Positions 10,588-18,732 of a stretch of DNA of 64,000 bases are shown here, in pieces. This stretch comes from Halopseudomonas sabulinigri (GTDB lineage Bacteria > Pseudomonadota > Gammaproteobacteria > Pseudomonadales > Pseudomonadaceae). Numbering within the stretch: the stretch's first letter is position 1; each line of letters begins with the position of its first letter. A model generated the notes under the pieces. It saw nothing but the letters and a program-made list of their open reading frames with translations. It was not told the origin of the DNA and made no database searches. Both the position numbers and the translations under genes were made by a program. The stretch spans positions 3,125,001 to 3,189,000 of the forward strand of contig NZ_LT629763.1 in NCBI RefSeq assembly GCF_900105255.1, given 5' to 3'.

Positions 10588-11826
10588 ATGAAGAAAAACG
10601 TTCTGATTATTGGTGCCGGCGGTGTAGCCCAGGTGGTTGCACATAAGTGCGCGCAGCATAACGATGTGTTGGGCGACATTCATATCGCCTCACGGACACT
10701 CGACAAGTGCCAGGCGCTGGTCGACAGCGTGCGTGAAAAGGGTAGTCTGAAAACCGCCGGTGAGCTGCAGGCTCACGCGCTGGATGCGCTGGATGTGGAA
10801 GCTACCAAGGCGCTGATCGCCAAGACCGAGTCGCAACTGGTCATCAATGTTGGATCCGCTTTTATCAATATGTCGGTACTGCAGGCGTGCATCGAAACCG
10901 GTGCTGCCTACCTGGATACCGCCATCCACGAAGACCCGGCCAAGATCTGCGAAACCCCGCCGTGGTATGCCAACTATGAGTGGAAACGCCGTGAGCTTTG
11001 TGAGCAGAATGGCATTACTGCGATTCTGGGCGTCGGCTTTGATCCGGGCGTGGTCAACGCCTATGCCAGCGTCGCCTACAATGAATACTTCGACAGCGTC
11101 GACTCGATCGACATCATTGATATCAACGCCGGCAGCCACGGCAAGTACTTTGCGACCAACTTCGATCCGGAAATCAATTTCCGTGAGTTCACCGGTCAGG
11201 TCTGGTCCTGGCAGAACAGCCAGTGGACCAGCAACCAGATGTTCGAGGTCAAGCGTACCGATGATCTGCCGGTAGTTGGCTCGCAGACCAGCTACATGAC
11301 CGGTCACGATGAAGTGCACTCGCTGTCGCAAACCCTGAAGGTGCCGAATGTGCGTTTCTGGATGGGTTTTGGCGAGCACTACATCAATGTGTTTACCGTG
11401 CTGAAGAACCTGGGGCTGCTGTCCGAACAGCCGGTCACCACCGCTGAAGGTCTGGAAGTGGTGCCCCTCAAGGTGGTCAAGGCCGTACTGCCTGATCCGT
11501 CTTCGTTGGCGCCGGATTACAGCGGCAAAACCTGCATCGGTGATGTGGTCAAGGGCAAGAAGGACGGCAAGGACAAGGAAGTGTTCATCTACAACGTGGC
11601 CGATCACGCTGAAGCCTATGCCGAAGTGGGCAGTCAGGGTATCTCCTACACCGCGGGCGTACCGCCAGTCGCGGCGGCCATCCTGATCGCCAATGGCGCC
11701 TGGGACGTGCAGAAGATGGTTAACGTGGAAGAGCTGGACGCCAAGCCGTTCATCAACCTGCTGAACGAAATGGGTCTGCCGACCCGCGTCAAGGATGAGC
11801 AGGGCGACCGCGCACTGAGCTTCTGA
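10588..11826 (+). CDS. Carboxynorspermidine dehydrogenase (saccharopine dehydrogenase family)
   Basis: A 412-residue protein with an N-terminal NAD(P)-binding motif (VLIIGAGGVAQVVAHKC) and the saccharopine-dehydrogenase-like C-terminal domain. It makes carboxynorspermidine by reductive condensation of aspartate semialdehyde with diaminopropane, or carboxyspermidine from putrescine. NSPC sits directly upstream, which makes the pathway assignment firm. The ATG at 10588 is preceded by GAGGA; an in-frame TTG at 10573 is too close to its Shine-Dalgarno sequence. The gene order is decarboxylase first, the reverse of Vibrio. Whether norspermidine, spermidine or both are made depends on the available diamine; no diaminobutyrate route gene is in the window. 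Confidence 0.92.
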   Translation: MKKNVLIIGAGGVAQVVAHKCAQHNDVLGDIHIASRTLDKCQALVDSVREKGSLKTAGELQAHALDALDVEATKALIAKTESQLVINVGSAFINMSVLQACIETGAAYLDTAIHEDPAKICETPPWYANYEWKRRELCEQNGITAILGVGFDPGVVNAYASVAYNEYFDSVDSIDIIDINAGSHGKYFATNFDPEINFREFTGQVWSWQNSQWTSNQMFEVKRTDDLPVVGSQTSYMTGHDEVHSLSQTLKVPNVRFWMGFGEHYINVFTVLKNLGLLSEQPVTTAEGLEVVPLKVVKAVLPDPSSLAPDYSGKTCIGDVVKGKKDGKDKEVFIYNVADHAEAYAEVGSQGISYTAGVPPVAAAILIANGAWDVQKMVNVEELDAKPFINLLNEMGLPTRVKDEQGDRALSF

Positions 11827-11855
11827 CAGCGGATTCCAAGTGCGGTTTGCGTTAA

Positions 11856-11887
11856 TAAAAAGGCCAGCTTCTCAGCTGGCCTTTTTA
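11856..11887. terminator. Bidirectional terminator between convergent genes
   Basis: A stem of AAAAAGGCCAGCT with AGCTGGCCTTTTT and loop TCTC, with A and T runs on both sides. It separates the carboxynorspermidine dehydrogenase gene from the convergent VOC lipoprotein gene. Confidence 0.9.
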
Positions 11888-11897
11888 GTTTCGCACT

Positions 11898-13613
11898 TCA
11901 GGGCGCGTCTGTTGGTTGCCCCCAGGGCGCCAGCAGTACTTCCAGCAGCGTACCGTCGGCGTCTTTGGCGAAGCCGACCAGCTCGCCTTCGCGCCCGGCA
12001 TCCTCGGATACGTCGGGCTCTTGCAGCACGCGCTCGCCGGCCGTATCGATAGTCTCGATGAATGCCTCCGGTGACGCAGTCGCGATCTCCAGTTTGACCG
12101 GGTTGTCGGTGTAATTGCGCGGCGTGCCATTGGTCCAGTTCATCAATACCAGTGCCGAACCGCCGTAACCCTGCAGGATGTACTCGTTGTACTGGCCGGG
12201 AATGGGCAGAAACAGCGACACCTTGAAGCCCAGGGTATCGGCATAGAACGCTTTGGCGGCCGCGAGGTCACTGACGCCGATACCGAAGGCACCGAAGTAG
12301 GACTCGCTAGCGGCGCTATCGCCGACGATCTCGACCAGGTTGTTGTCCAGATCACGAGCGAAACCGACTATCGCATTACCCAGTGCAGGGCCCTGGTCTA
12401 CAGGCTCGACCAGCACCACGCCGCCGGCATCGCGAATGTCCTGGGCGAAAACGTTGGCGTCTTTGGCGTAAAACACCAGCTTGCCCGGATTCTGGCGATA
12501 GTTGCGGGTAACCTCGTCGGTAAAGCCCATGAGGATTACCTGCGAGCCACGGCCGTCGGCAGATTCCAGCACGACTTCTTCGCGGTTGTCGCGGGTACGG
12601 CGCTCCATTTCCTGCATGCCCAGGCCGTCGGTATAGAAGGTGACAGCGGCGTCCAGGTCGGCCACGCCAATCGCGGCGCCGCTCAGATAGGCACGGATCG
12701 ACTGGCGAATTTCCAGCAGGGTGCCGTCGGCATCCGAGGCGTAACCGACCAGGGCGTCGTTCAGGTCGGCGTCGGCAGAAGGCGCGGGCTCCTGGCTAAC
12801 GTTCTCGCCAGCCTCGCTGATCGCATCGCGCAGTCGCTGCGGCTGCGCGGCTGCCAGCTCCAGCTTGACTGGGTTGTCGGTGTAGTTGCGCGGCGTGGCG
12901 CTGGTCCAGTGCATCAGCACCAGCGCTGAGCTACCGGGCACCGGCGAGGTGAGGATGTACTCATCGTACTGTCCGGGAATCTGCAGGAACTGGTCTTCCT
13001 CGAAACCCAGGGTCTCGACGTAAAAGTCACGCGCTGACTCCAGATCAGACACGCCAATGCCGAAAGCACTGAAGTAGGAGTCGGTGGCGTCGTCGCTGCC
13101 GGTAATCTCGATCAGGTTGTTGTCCTGATCACGGCCAAAGCCAACCACAATGCCGCCGACACTGGCCTGGGGCGCGGGCGGTACGGTGATGCGCCCGCCG
13201 GCGAGGGTAAAGCGGGTGGCAAAGGCGGCCGGATCTTTTACGTAAAACACCAGCTTGCCGGGGTTCTGCTGGGTGTTGCGGCCCACGCCATCGGTAAAGC
13301 TCATCAATACGACATTGGAGCCGCGCTTGTCGGCGGACTGCAGCACCACTTCGATGCGGTCATCGCGGATAACGCGCTTGATCTCGGTCATGCCGAGACC
13401 TTCTTTGTAGACCTTGAGGGCTGCGTCCAGGTCGGCAACACCTATAGCGGCGGCCTGCAGGTAGACGCTGTTTTCGCGGGTATCGGCGGCCGGAGGCGGC
13501 GGGGTGGTGGAATTATCCGAGTCACTGCCGTCACCGCTGCTTAAACAGCCGGACAACAGCAACACGAGCAGGCCAAGGCTGAGCCTTGAACCACGGCGGG
13601 CAACTGATTTCAT
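11898..13613 (-). CDS. Lipoprotein with four VOC (glyoxalase-like) domains
   Basis: A 571-residue protein with a lipoprotein signal peptide (lipobox LSGC, Cys 23; Leu at +2 suits outer-membrane sorting) and a short acidic, Pro-rich linker. Four vicinal-oxygen-chelate modules follow, starting near residues 52, 185, 312 and 440. Modules 1 and 3 begin AAIGVADLDAA and contain GLGM; modules 2 and 4 begin FGIGVSDL and contain TLGF, so the protein is an A-B-A-B duplication. VOC domains work as pairs in metal enzymes or binding proteins; two pairs give two possible sites. No characterised function can be assigned. It is divergent from the polyamine ligase gene at 13829. Confidence 0.85.
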   Translation of the reverse strand: MKSVARRGSRLSLGLLVLLLSGCLSSGDGSDSDNSTTPPPPAADTRENSVYLQAAAIGVADLDAALKVYKEGLGMTEIKRVIRDDRIEVVLQSADKRGSNVVLMSFTDGVGRNTQQNPGKLVFYVKDPAAFATRFTLAGGRITVPPAPQASVGGIVVGFGRDQDNNLIEITGSDDATDSYFSAFGIGVSDLESARDFYVETLGFEEDQFLQIPGQYDEYILTSPVPGSSALVLMHWTSATPRNYTDNPVKLELAAAQPQRLRDAISEAGENVSQEPAPSADADLNDALVGYASDADGTLLEIRQSIRAYLSGAAIGVADLDAAVTFYTDGLGMQEMERRTRDNREEVVLESADGRGSQVILMGFTDEVTRNYRQNPGKLVFYAKDANVFAQDIRDAGGVVLVEPVDQGPALGNAIVGFARDLDNNLVEIVGDSAASESYFGAFGIGVSDLAAAKAFYADTLGFKVSLFLPIPGQYNEYILQGYGGSALVLMNWTNGTPRNYTDNPVKLEIATASPEAFIETIDTAGERVLQEPDVSEDAGREGELVGFAKDADGTLLEVLLAPWGQPTDAP

Positions 13614-13673
13614 CGGAGTACCTTTCTTGTCTTTATGGTCGCTGCGGTTGCAGCATATTGGCCGACCAATAAT

Positions 13674-13689
13674 GAATGAATGTTCGTTC
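13674..13689. promoter_or_regulatory. Near-perfect palindrome GAATGAATGTTCGTTC
   Basis: GAATGAA and TTCGTTC (one mismatch) flank TG, in the gap between the divergent VOC lipoprotein and gamma-glutamylpolyamine synthetase-like genes. The site resembles operators of some TetR-family regulators such as Bm3R1. No cognate regulator is adjacent. Confidence 0.5.
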
Positions 13690-13828
13690 CATTTGCAAGT
13701 GTCCTGTCGCTGTCGCGATGGCTCGCTGGGACAGTCGCGTTCTCACTCGGTTGGTCTGCTTGCAAGCGGATGGGGTATCATCCGGCAACGCCATTTTCGG
13801 CAAACCGGCCAGCAAAGGTAGTCGCGCC

Positions 13829-15178
13829 ATGACGTCCCCCCTGTCTGCAGTTCCCATGTCCGAGCGGTTGGCGGGTGTGGCTGATATTGAATGTGTAACC
13901 CCGGATCTGAACGGGGTGCCGCGTGGCAAGGTCATGACGGTGGAGGGTTTTCTCAGCGAGCGGCGCCTGCAGCTGGCGCGCGGCGTGCTGCTGCAGTGCA
14001 TCATGGGCGGCTATCCCGAGGCCGAGTTTTATGGGCACGACGACGGCGATCTGGTGCTCTGCCCGCAAGCCGATCAGGTGCACGTGCTGCCCTGGCTGGA
14101 TCAGTCCCGCGCGCTGGCGATCTGCGAGGCGGTGGAGCTGGATGGCCAGCTGTCGGGCCTGTCGACCCGCGCGTTGCTGCGCAAGGTGGTCAACCGGTAC
14201 GCCGAGCGCGGCTGGCAGCCGGTAGTGGCGACCGAGCTGGAATTTTTCCTGTTTGAGCCCAACCGTGACGATACCCAGGCCTTCCAGCCGCCGGTTGGGC
14301 TCGACGGCCGCCGTGAAGTGGGGGCTGGCGCGTTCAGTGTCAGCACCAGTAATGGCCTCAAGCCGTTCTTTGACGAAATCAGCGCGGGCATGGCGGCGCT
14401 GGGTATCCCGCGTGACACCTTCATGCACGAGATGGGCGTCAGTCAGTTCGAAATCAACTTTGTGCATGGCGATCCGGTACTGATTGCCGACCAGACCTTT
14501 CTGTTCAAGCACATGCTGCACGAGGTCGCGCTCAAACACGGGTTGATCGCCGTGTGCATGGCCAAGCCGCTGGCCCGCGTGCCGGGTTGCTCGATGCACA
14601 TTCATCAGAGCATTGTCGATCAGGCTAGTGGGCAAAACATCTTTACCGAGGCGACCACCCAGCAGCCGACCGCTGCCTTTAACCATTTCATCGGCGGCTT
14701 GCAGCACTGCATGGCCGAGCTGACCTTGCTGATGGCGCCTTACGTGAACTCGTACCAACGCTTTTGCCATGCTTATGCCTCACCCAACAATCTCTGCTGG
14801 TCGCACGACAATCGCGCCGCCGGCTTGCGCATTCCCGCCAGCGAGCCGATTGCGCGACGGGTTGAGAATCGCCTGCCCGGGGCCGACGCCAACCCCTATC
14901 TGGCGGTCGCCGCCTCACTGGCTGCCGGCCTTTATGGTATCGACCACGGCTGTGAACCGAGCGCGCCGGCGCAGGGCGAATTCACTGCGCCGGATGAGCT
15001 GGTTCTGCCTGGTACGCTGCATGAGGCGATCCACCGGCTGGACCGCAGCGAGATCGCGCGCGGGCTGTTTGGTGCCGAGTTCATCAACGGTTATCTGGCG
15101 ACAAAACGCATGGAGCTGGAGAGTTTCATGGACGAGATAACCCCCTGGGAGCGACGTTTTCTGGGTAGCCAGGTCTAG
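13829..15178 (+). CDS. Glutamine synthetase-like gamma-glutamylpolyamine synthetase (PuuA/Pau family)
   Basis: A 449-residue glutamine-synthetase-fold enzyme likely to gamma-glutamylate putrescine, spermidine or a similar amine as the first step of the gamma-glutamyl pathway. Motifs: TPDLNGVPRGKVM, the metal-binding ATELEFFLFEP, HEMGVSQFEINF, a shortened ATP region MAKPLARVPGCSMHIHQS, NSYQRF and AAGLRIPASEP. Pseudomonads carry several such paralogues with different amine preference. The frame is open to 13676, but the ATG at 13829 has AAGGTAG before it and gives the family length. It follows the carboxynorspermidine genes, hinting at polyamine turnover; the exact amine cannot be read from sequence. 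Confidence 0.87.
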   Translation: MTSPLSAVPMSERLAGVADIECVTPDLNGVPRGKVMTVEGFLSERRLQLARGVLLQCIMGGYPEAEFYGHDDGDLVLCPQADQVHVLPWLDQSRALAICEAVELDGQLSGLSTRALLRKVVNRYAERGWQPVVATELEFFLFEPNRDDTQAFQPPVGLDGRREVGAGAFSVSTSNGLKPFFDEISAGMAALGIPRDTFMHEMGVSQFEINFVHGDPVLIADQTFLFKHMLHEVALKHGLIAVCMAKPLARVPGCSMHIHQSIVDQASGQNIFTEATTQQPTAAFNHFIGGLQHCMAELTLLMAPYVNSYQRFCHAYASPNNLCWSHDNRAAGLRIPASEPIARRVENRLPGADANPYLAVAASLAAGLYGIDHGCEPSAPAQGEFTAPDELVLPGTLHEAIHRLDRSEIARGLFGAEFINGYLATKRMELESFMDEITPWERRFLGSQV

Positions 15179-15185
15179 GCGTCTA

Positions 15186-15208
15186 ACTGCGACCGCGTCT
15201 GTCGCAGT
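15186..15208. repeat. Short hairpin between polyamine ligase and recC
   Basis: ACTGCGA and TCGCAGT form a perfect 7-bp stem with a 9-nt loop, 8 nt after the ligase stop. It lacks a T run, so terminator function is uncertain. The recC ribosome site AAGGAG follows near 15239. Confidence 0.4.
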
Positions 15209-15249
15209 GCGGTGATAGACTGCGGTCTCTTCACCCGTAAGGAGCCCCC

Positions 15250-18200
15250 ATGCAGGACGCCAACAGCCTCGCCCCCGGTTTGATGATCATCCACGGCAAC
15301 CGCCTGGAGACCCTGCGTGAACTGGCGGTGGACTGGATGCGGGCGCATCCGCTGGCGCCGCTGGAAAACGAAGTCATCCTGGTGCAGAGCAACGGTATTG
15401 CCCAGTGGCTGCAGATGGCGCTGGCGGCAGACCCTGCTCAGGGCGGCTGCGGCATCGCGGCGGCGCTGGATGTGCAGCTGCCGGCGCGGTTTCTATGGGA
15501 CAGCTACCGCGGCGTTTTGGGGCGCGACAGTGTGCCGGAACAATCCCCGCTGGATAAACTGCCGCTGACCTGGCGGCTGATGCGCTTGCTGCCCGCACTG
15601 CAGGATCAGCCCGATTTTGCGCCGCTCAAACGCTTTCTCGCCGACGACCACGACTGCCGCAAGCGCTATCAATTGGCGGTGCGGCTCGCCGACCTGTTCG
15701 ACCAGTATCAGGTCTACCGCGCCGACTGGCTGAACGACTGGGCCGCCGGGCGTGATCATATTGGCCTGGCGCGCACCGGCGCGCGACCGCTGGATGATGA
15801 AGAGCGCTGGCAGCCGGCGCTCTGGCGTGCTGTGCTGGCGGACGTGGGGGCTGAGCGCCTGAGCGACAGCCGGGCCGGTATTCATCCGCGTTTTGTCCAG
15901 TACCTGCTCGACTGTGACAGCCGACCGGCCAGCCTGCCGAGGCGGGTGATCGTCTTTGGTATCTCGTCGCTGCCCGCCCAGACGCTGGAAGCGTTGGCGG
16001 TGATCGGGCGCTTCTCACAGGTGCTGCTTTGCGTCCTCAACCCCTGCGAGTACCACTGGGGCGATATCGTTGCCGATCAGGACCTGCTGCGCCACGAATA
16101 CCGCCGTCACCAACGGCGGCCGGGCAGCCCGATTCAGCTGGACGACAGCACCCTGCATCAGCACGCCCATCCGCTGCTGGCCGCCTGGGGCAAGCAGGGC
16201 CGTGACTACATCAACCTGCTCGATCAGCACGACGAGCGCGCCAGTTACGAAGCGCGCTTCGCCGATATCGCCGGTGGCCGGGTTGACCTGTTTGAAGCGC
16301 CCACTGGCGACACATTACTGCAGCAGCTGCAGCAGGACATCCTGCACCTGCGGCCGCTGGCCGAGTCTCGCGCATTGTGGCCGGCGGTCGACCCGGCGCG
16401 TGATCAGTCCATCCGCTTTCATCTGGCACACAGCCCGCAGCGCGAGGTGGAAGTACTGCACGATCAGCTGCTCGCCGCCTTTGCTGCTGACCCGGACCTC
16501 AAACCGCGCGACATCATCGTTATGGTGCCGGACGTCAATCTCTACGCGCCGCACATTCAGGCGGTGTTCGGTCAGCACAGCGGTGACGACCCGCGGGCGA
16601 TCCCCTTTACCCTGGCCGATCAAGGCCAGCGCGGCCAGGAACCGCTGCTCATTGCACTGGAGCATTTGCTGCGCCTGCCCGACAGCCGTCTGCCGGTCAG
16701 CGAGGTGCTGGACCTGCTCGATGTGCCGGCGCTGCGCAGCCGCTTTGGTCTGAGTGAGGCCGATCTGCCGACTCTGCAGCGCTGGATCGAGGGCGCAGGC
16801 ATCCGTTGGGGGCTGGATCAGCAGCGCCGCGCCGCTCTGGGTTTGCCAGACGGGTTGGAAGCCAACAGCTGGCGTTTCGGCCTGCGCCGCATGTTGCTGG
16901 GTTACGCCAGCGGCGGTGCCGAGGCGTGGCAGCAGATCGAACCCTATGACGAAATCGGCGGGCTGGATGCCGCGCTGATCGGCCCGCTCAGCGGCCTGAT
17001 CGATGCGCTGGATCGCCACGAAACCCAGCTGGCTGACGCGGCGCTGCCGGTAGTCTGGGGCGAACGCCTGCGTCAGCTGCTGGATGACTTCTTTCTAGCC
17101 GAGAGTGATCGGGACCAGCTGCTGCTGGCGCAGCTGCACGAAGGGCTGGCCAACTGGCTGGAGCTATGCGACAGCGTTGCGCTGGATGTTGCGCTGCCGC
17201 TCAACGTGGTGGCGGAAGCCTGGCTCGATGGTGTCGGCCAGAGCCAGCTCAGTCAGCGCTTTCTCGCCGGTGCGGTCAACGTTTGCACGTTGATGCCGAT
17301 GCGCGCCATTCCATTCAAACGCATCTGCCTGCTGGGCATGAACGACGGCGACTACCCACGCGCGCAACCACCGCTGGATTTCGACCTGATGGGCAAGGAC
17401 TACCGCCCGGGCGACCGCTCGCGGCGCGAAGACGACCGTTACCTGCTGCTGGAAGCGCTGCTCTCGGCCCGCGATGCGCTGCATATCAGTTGGGTGGGTC
17501 GCAGCATTCGTGATAACAGCGAACGGCCGCCGTCGGTGCTGATCGGCCAGCTGCGCGACCATTTGGCCGCTGGTTGGCACACGGCGGATGACGCTGATCT
17601 GTTGCACGCGCTGACCGTCGAGCATCCGCTGCAGCCCTTCAGCCGCGCCTATTTCAGCGCCGATTCCGCGTTGTTCAGTTACGCCTGCGAGTGGCGTCAG
17701 CTGCACGATCCTCATGCCGAGGAGGACGCCGACCAGCCGCTGGCGCCGGTCACGCTGGAAGCGCCCATCGAGCTGCTGGCGCTGCAGCGCTTTTTGCGTA
17801 ACCCGGTCGAGCACTTCTTTGCCGCCCGGCTGAAGGTGTGGTTGCAGGAACAGCAAAGCAACACCGAAGACGACGAACCCTTTGCGCTCGACGGTCTGCA
17901 ACGGCACCAGCTCAGCCAGTGGTTGCTGGAGCAGGTGCAGCAGGCCGATTTGCAGGATGACTGGCAGGCCCTGCTGGTCGAGCAGGCCAGTCGCCTGCAA
18001 CAGCGTGGCAGCCTGCCGCTGGCCGGTTTTGGTGAGTTGACGCTGGCCCAGTTGGTTGAGCCGCTGGGCGGGCAGCTGGAGCGCTTCCGTGAGCAACTGT
18101 TGTTGTGGGACCAGCCGCTGGAGTATCCGCTGCCGCTGCAGGCGTCGGCGCGTACGGCAGAAGCGAAGATTGAGGTAGTCAGCTGGCTCGCCGGTGTGCG

Positions 18201-18732
18201 CCGCTGCGCCCAGCTCGATGGCCTGATGCGCGTGCAGCTGGTCACCGGCAAACTGCTCGGTAAGAAAGACGTGCCGCGTTGGCGCAAACTGCTGAGTGAG
18301 CTGTGCCAGCATGTGCTGGCCGCGGCCTCGGGCCATCGACTCACCACTTGCCTGATCAGCGCCGACGCCAGTATTCAACTGCTGCCGCTGGAGCAGGAGC
18401 GTGCCGAGCACATCGTGAATGACTGGTTGCTTGGCTACCTCCAAGGCCTGAAGCGACCGCTGCCTGTGGCAGTAGAAACCGCCTTTGCCTGGCTGACCGA
18501 GGGCAAGGACGAGAAACGTCTGGGTGCTGCCAAACTCTGTTACGAGGGCAACGATTTCAGCCGTGGCGAGGTGGACGGCAGCCCGGCACTGCAACGCAGC
18601 TTTCCCGACTTTGCCAGCCTGCAGGCGAACGACGAATTCATCGGCTGGGCGCAGTCACTCTATCAGCCGCTGGCGCAGGCAATTGAGGATGAATGGCTGA
18701 TGATTACGCAGGCATCGGAGGGCGAAGCATGA
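15250..18732 (+). CDS. recC: Exodeoxyribonuclease V gamma subunit
   Basis: A 1160-residue RecC, the subunit of the RecBCD helicase-nuclease that splits the strands at a double-strand end and recognises Chi. The N-terminus (GLMIIHGNRLETLRELAVDWM) and EVILVQSNGIAQWLQM are typical, followed by the inactive helicase-like core (MPMRAIPFKRICLLGMNDGDYPR near residue 685) and the nuclease-like C-terminal fold. Length agrees with the family. It is first of recC-recB-recD, the order used in Pseudomonas, and its stop overlaps the recB start by 4 nt (ATGA), implying coupled translation. Confidence 0.97.
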   Translation: MQDANSLAPGLMIIHGNRLETLRELAVDWMRAHPLAPLENEVILVQSNGIAQWLQMALAADPAQGGCGIAAALDVQLPARFLWDSYRGVLGRDSVPEQSPLDKLPLTWRLMRLLPALQDQPDFAPLKRFLADDHDCRKRYQLAVRLADLFDQYQVYRADWLNDWAAGRDHIGLARTGARPLDDEERWQPALWRAVLADVGAERLSDSRAGIHPRFVQYLLDCDSRPASLPRRVIVFGISSLPAQTLEALAVIGRFSQVLLCVLNPCEYHWGDIVADQDLLRHEYRRHQRRPGSPIQLDDSTLHQHAHPLLAAWGKQGRDYINLLDQHDERASYEARFADIAGGRVDLFEAPTGDTLLQQLQQDILHLRPLAESRALWPAVDPARDQSIRFHLAHSPQREVEVLHDQLLAAFAADPDLKPRDIIVMVPDVNLYAPHIQAVFGQHSGDDPRAIPFTLADQGQRGQEPLLIALEHLLRLPDSRLPVSEVLDLLDVPALRSRFGLSEADLPTLQRWIEGAGIRWGLDQQRRAALGLPDGLEANSWRFGLRRMLLGYASGGAEAWQQIEPYDEIGGLDAALIGPLSGLIDALDRHETQLADAALPVVWGERLRQLLDDFFLAESDRDQLLLAQLHEGLANWLELCDSVALDVALPLNVVAEAWLDGVGQSQLSQRFLAGAVNVCTLMPMRAIPFKRICLLGMNDGDYPRAQPPLDFDLMGKDYRPGDRSRREDDRYLLLEALLSARDALHISWVGRSIRDNSERPPSVLIGQLRDHLAAGWHTADDADLLHALTVEHPLQPFSRAYFSADSALFSYACEWRQLHDPHAEEDADQPLAPVTLEAPIELLALQRFLRNPVEHFFAARLKVWLQEQQSNTEDDEPFALDGLQRHQLSQWLLEQVQQADLQDDWQALLVEQASRLQQRGSLPLAGFGELTLAQLVEPLGGQLERFREQLLLWDQPLEYPLPLQASARTAEAKIEVVSWLAGVRRCAQLDGLMRVQLVTGKLLGKKDVPRWRKLLSELCQHVLAAASGHRLTTCLISADASIQLLPLEQERAEHIVNDWLLGYLQGLKRPLPVAVETAFAWLTEGKDEKRLGAAKLCYEGNDFSRGEVDGSPALQRSFPDFASLQANDEFIGWAQSLYQPLAQAIEDEWLMITQASEGEA

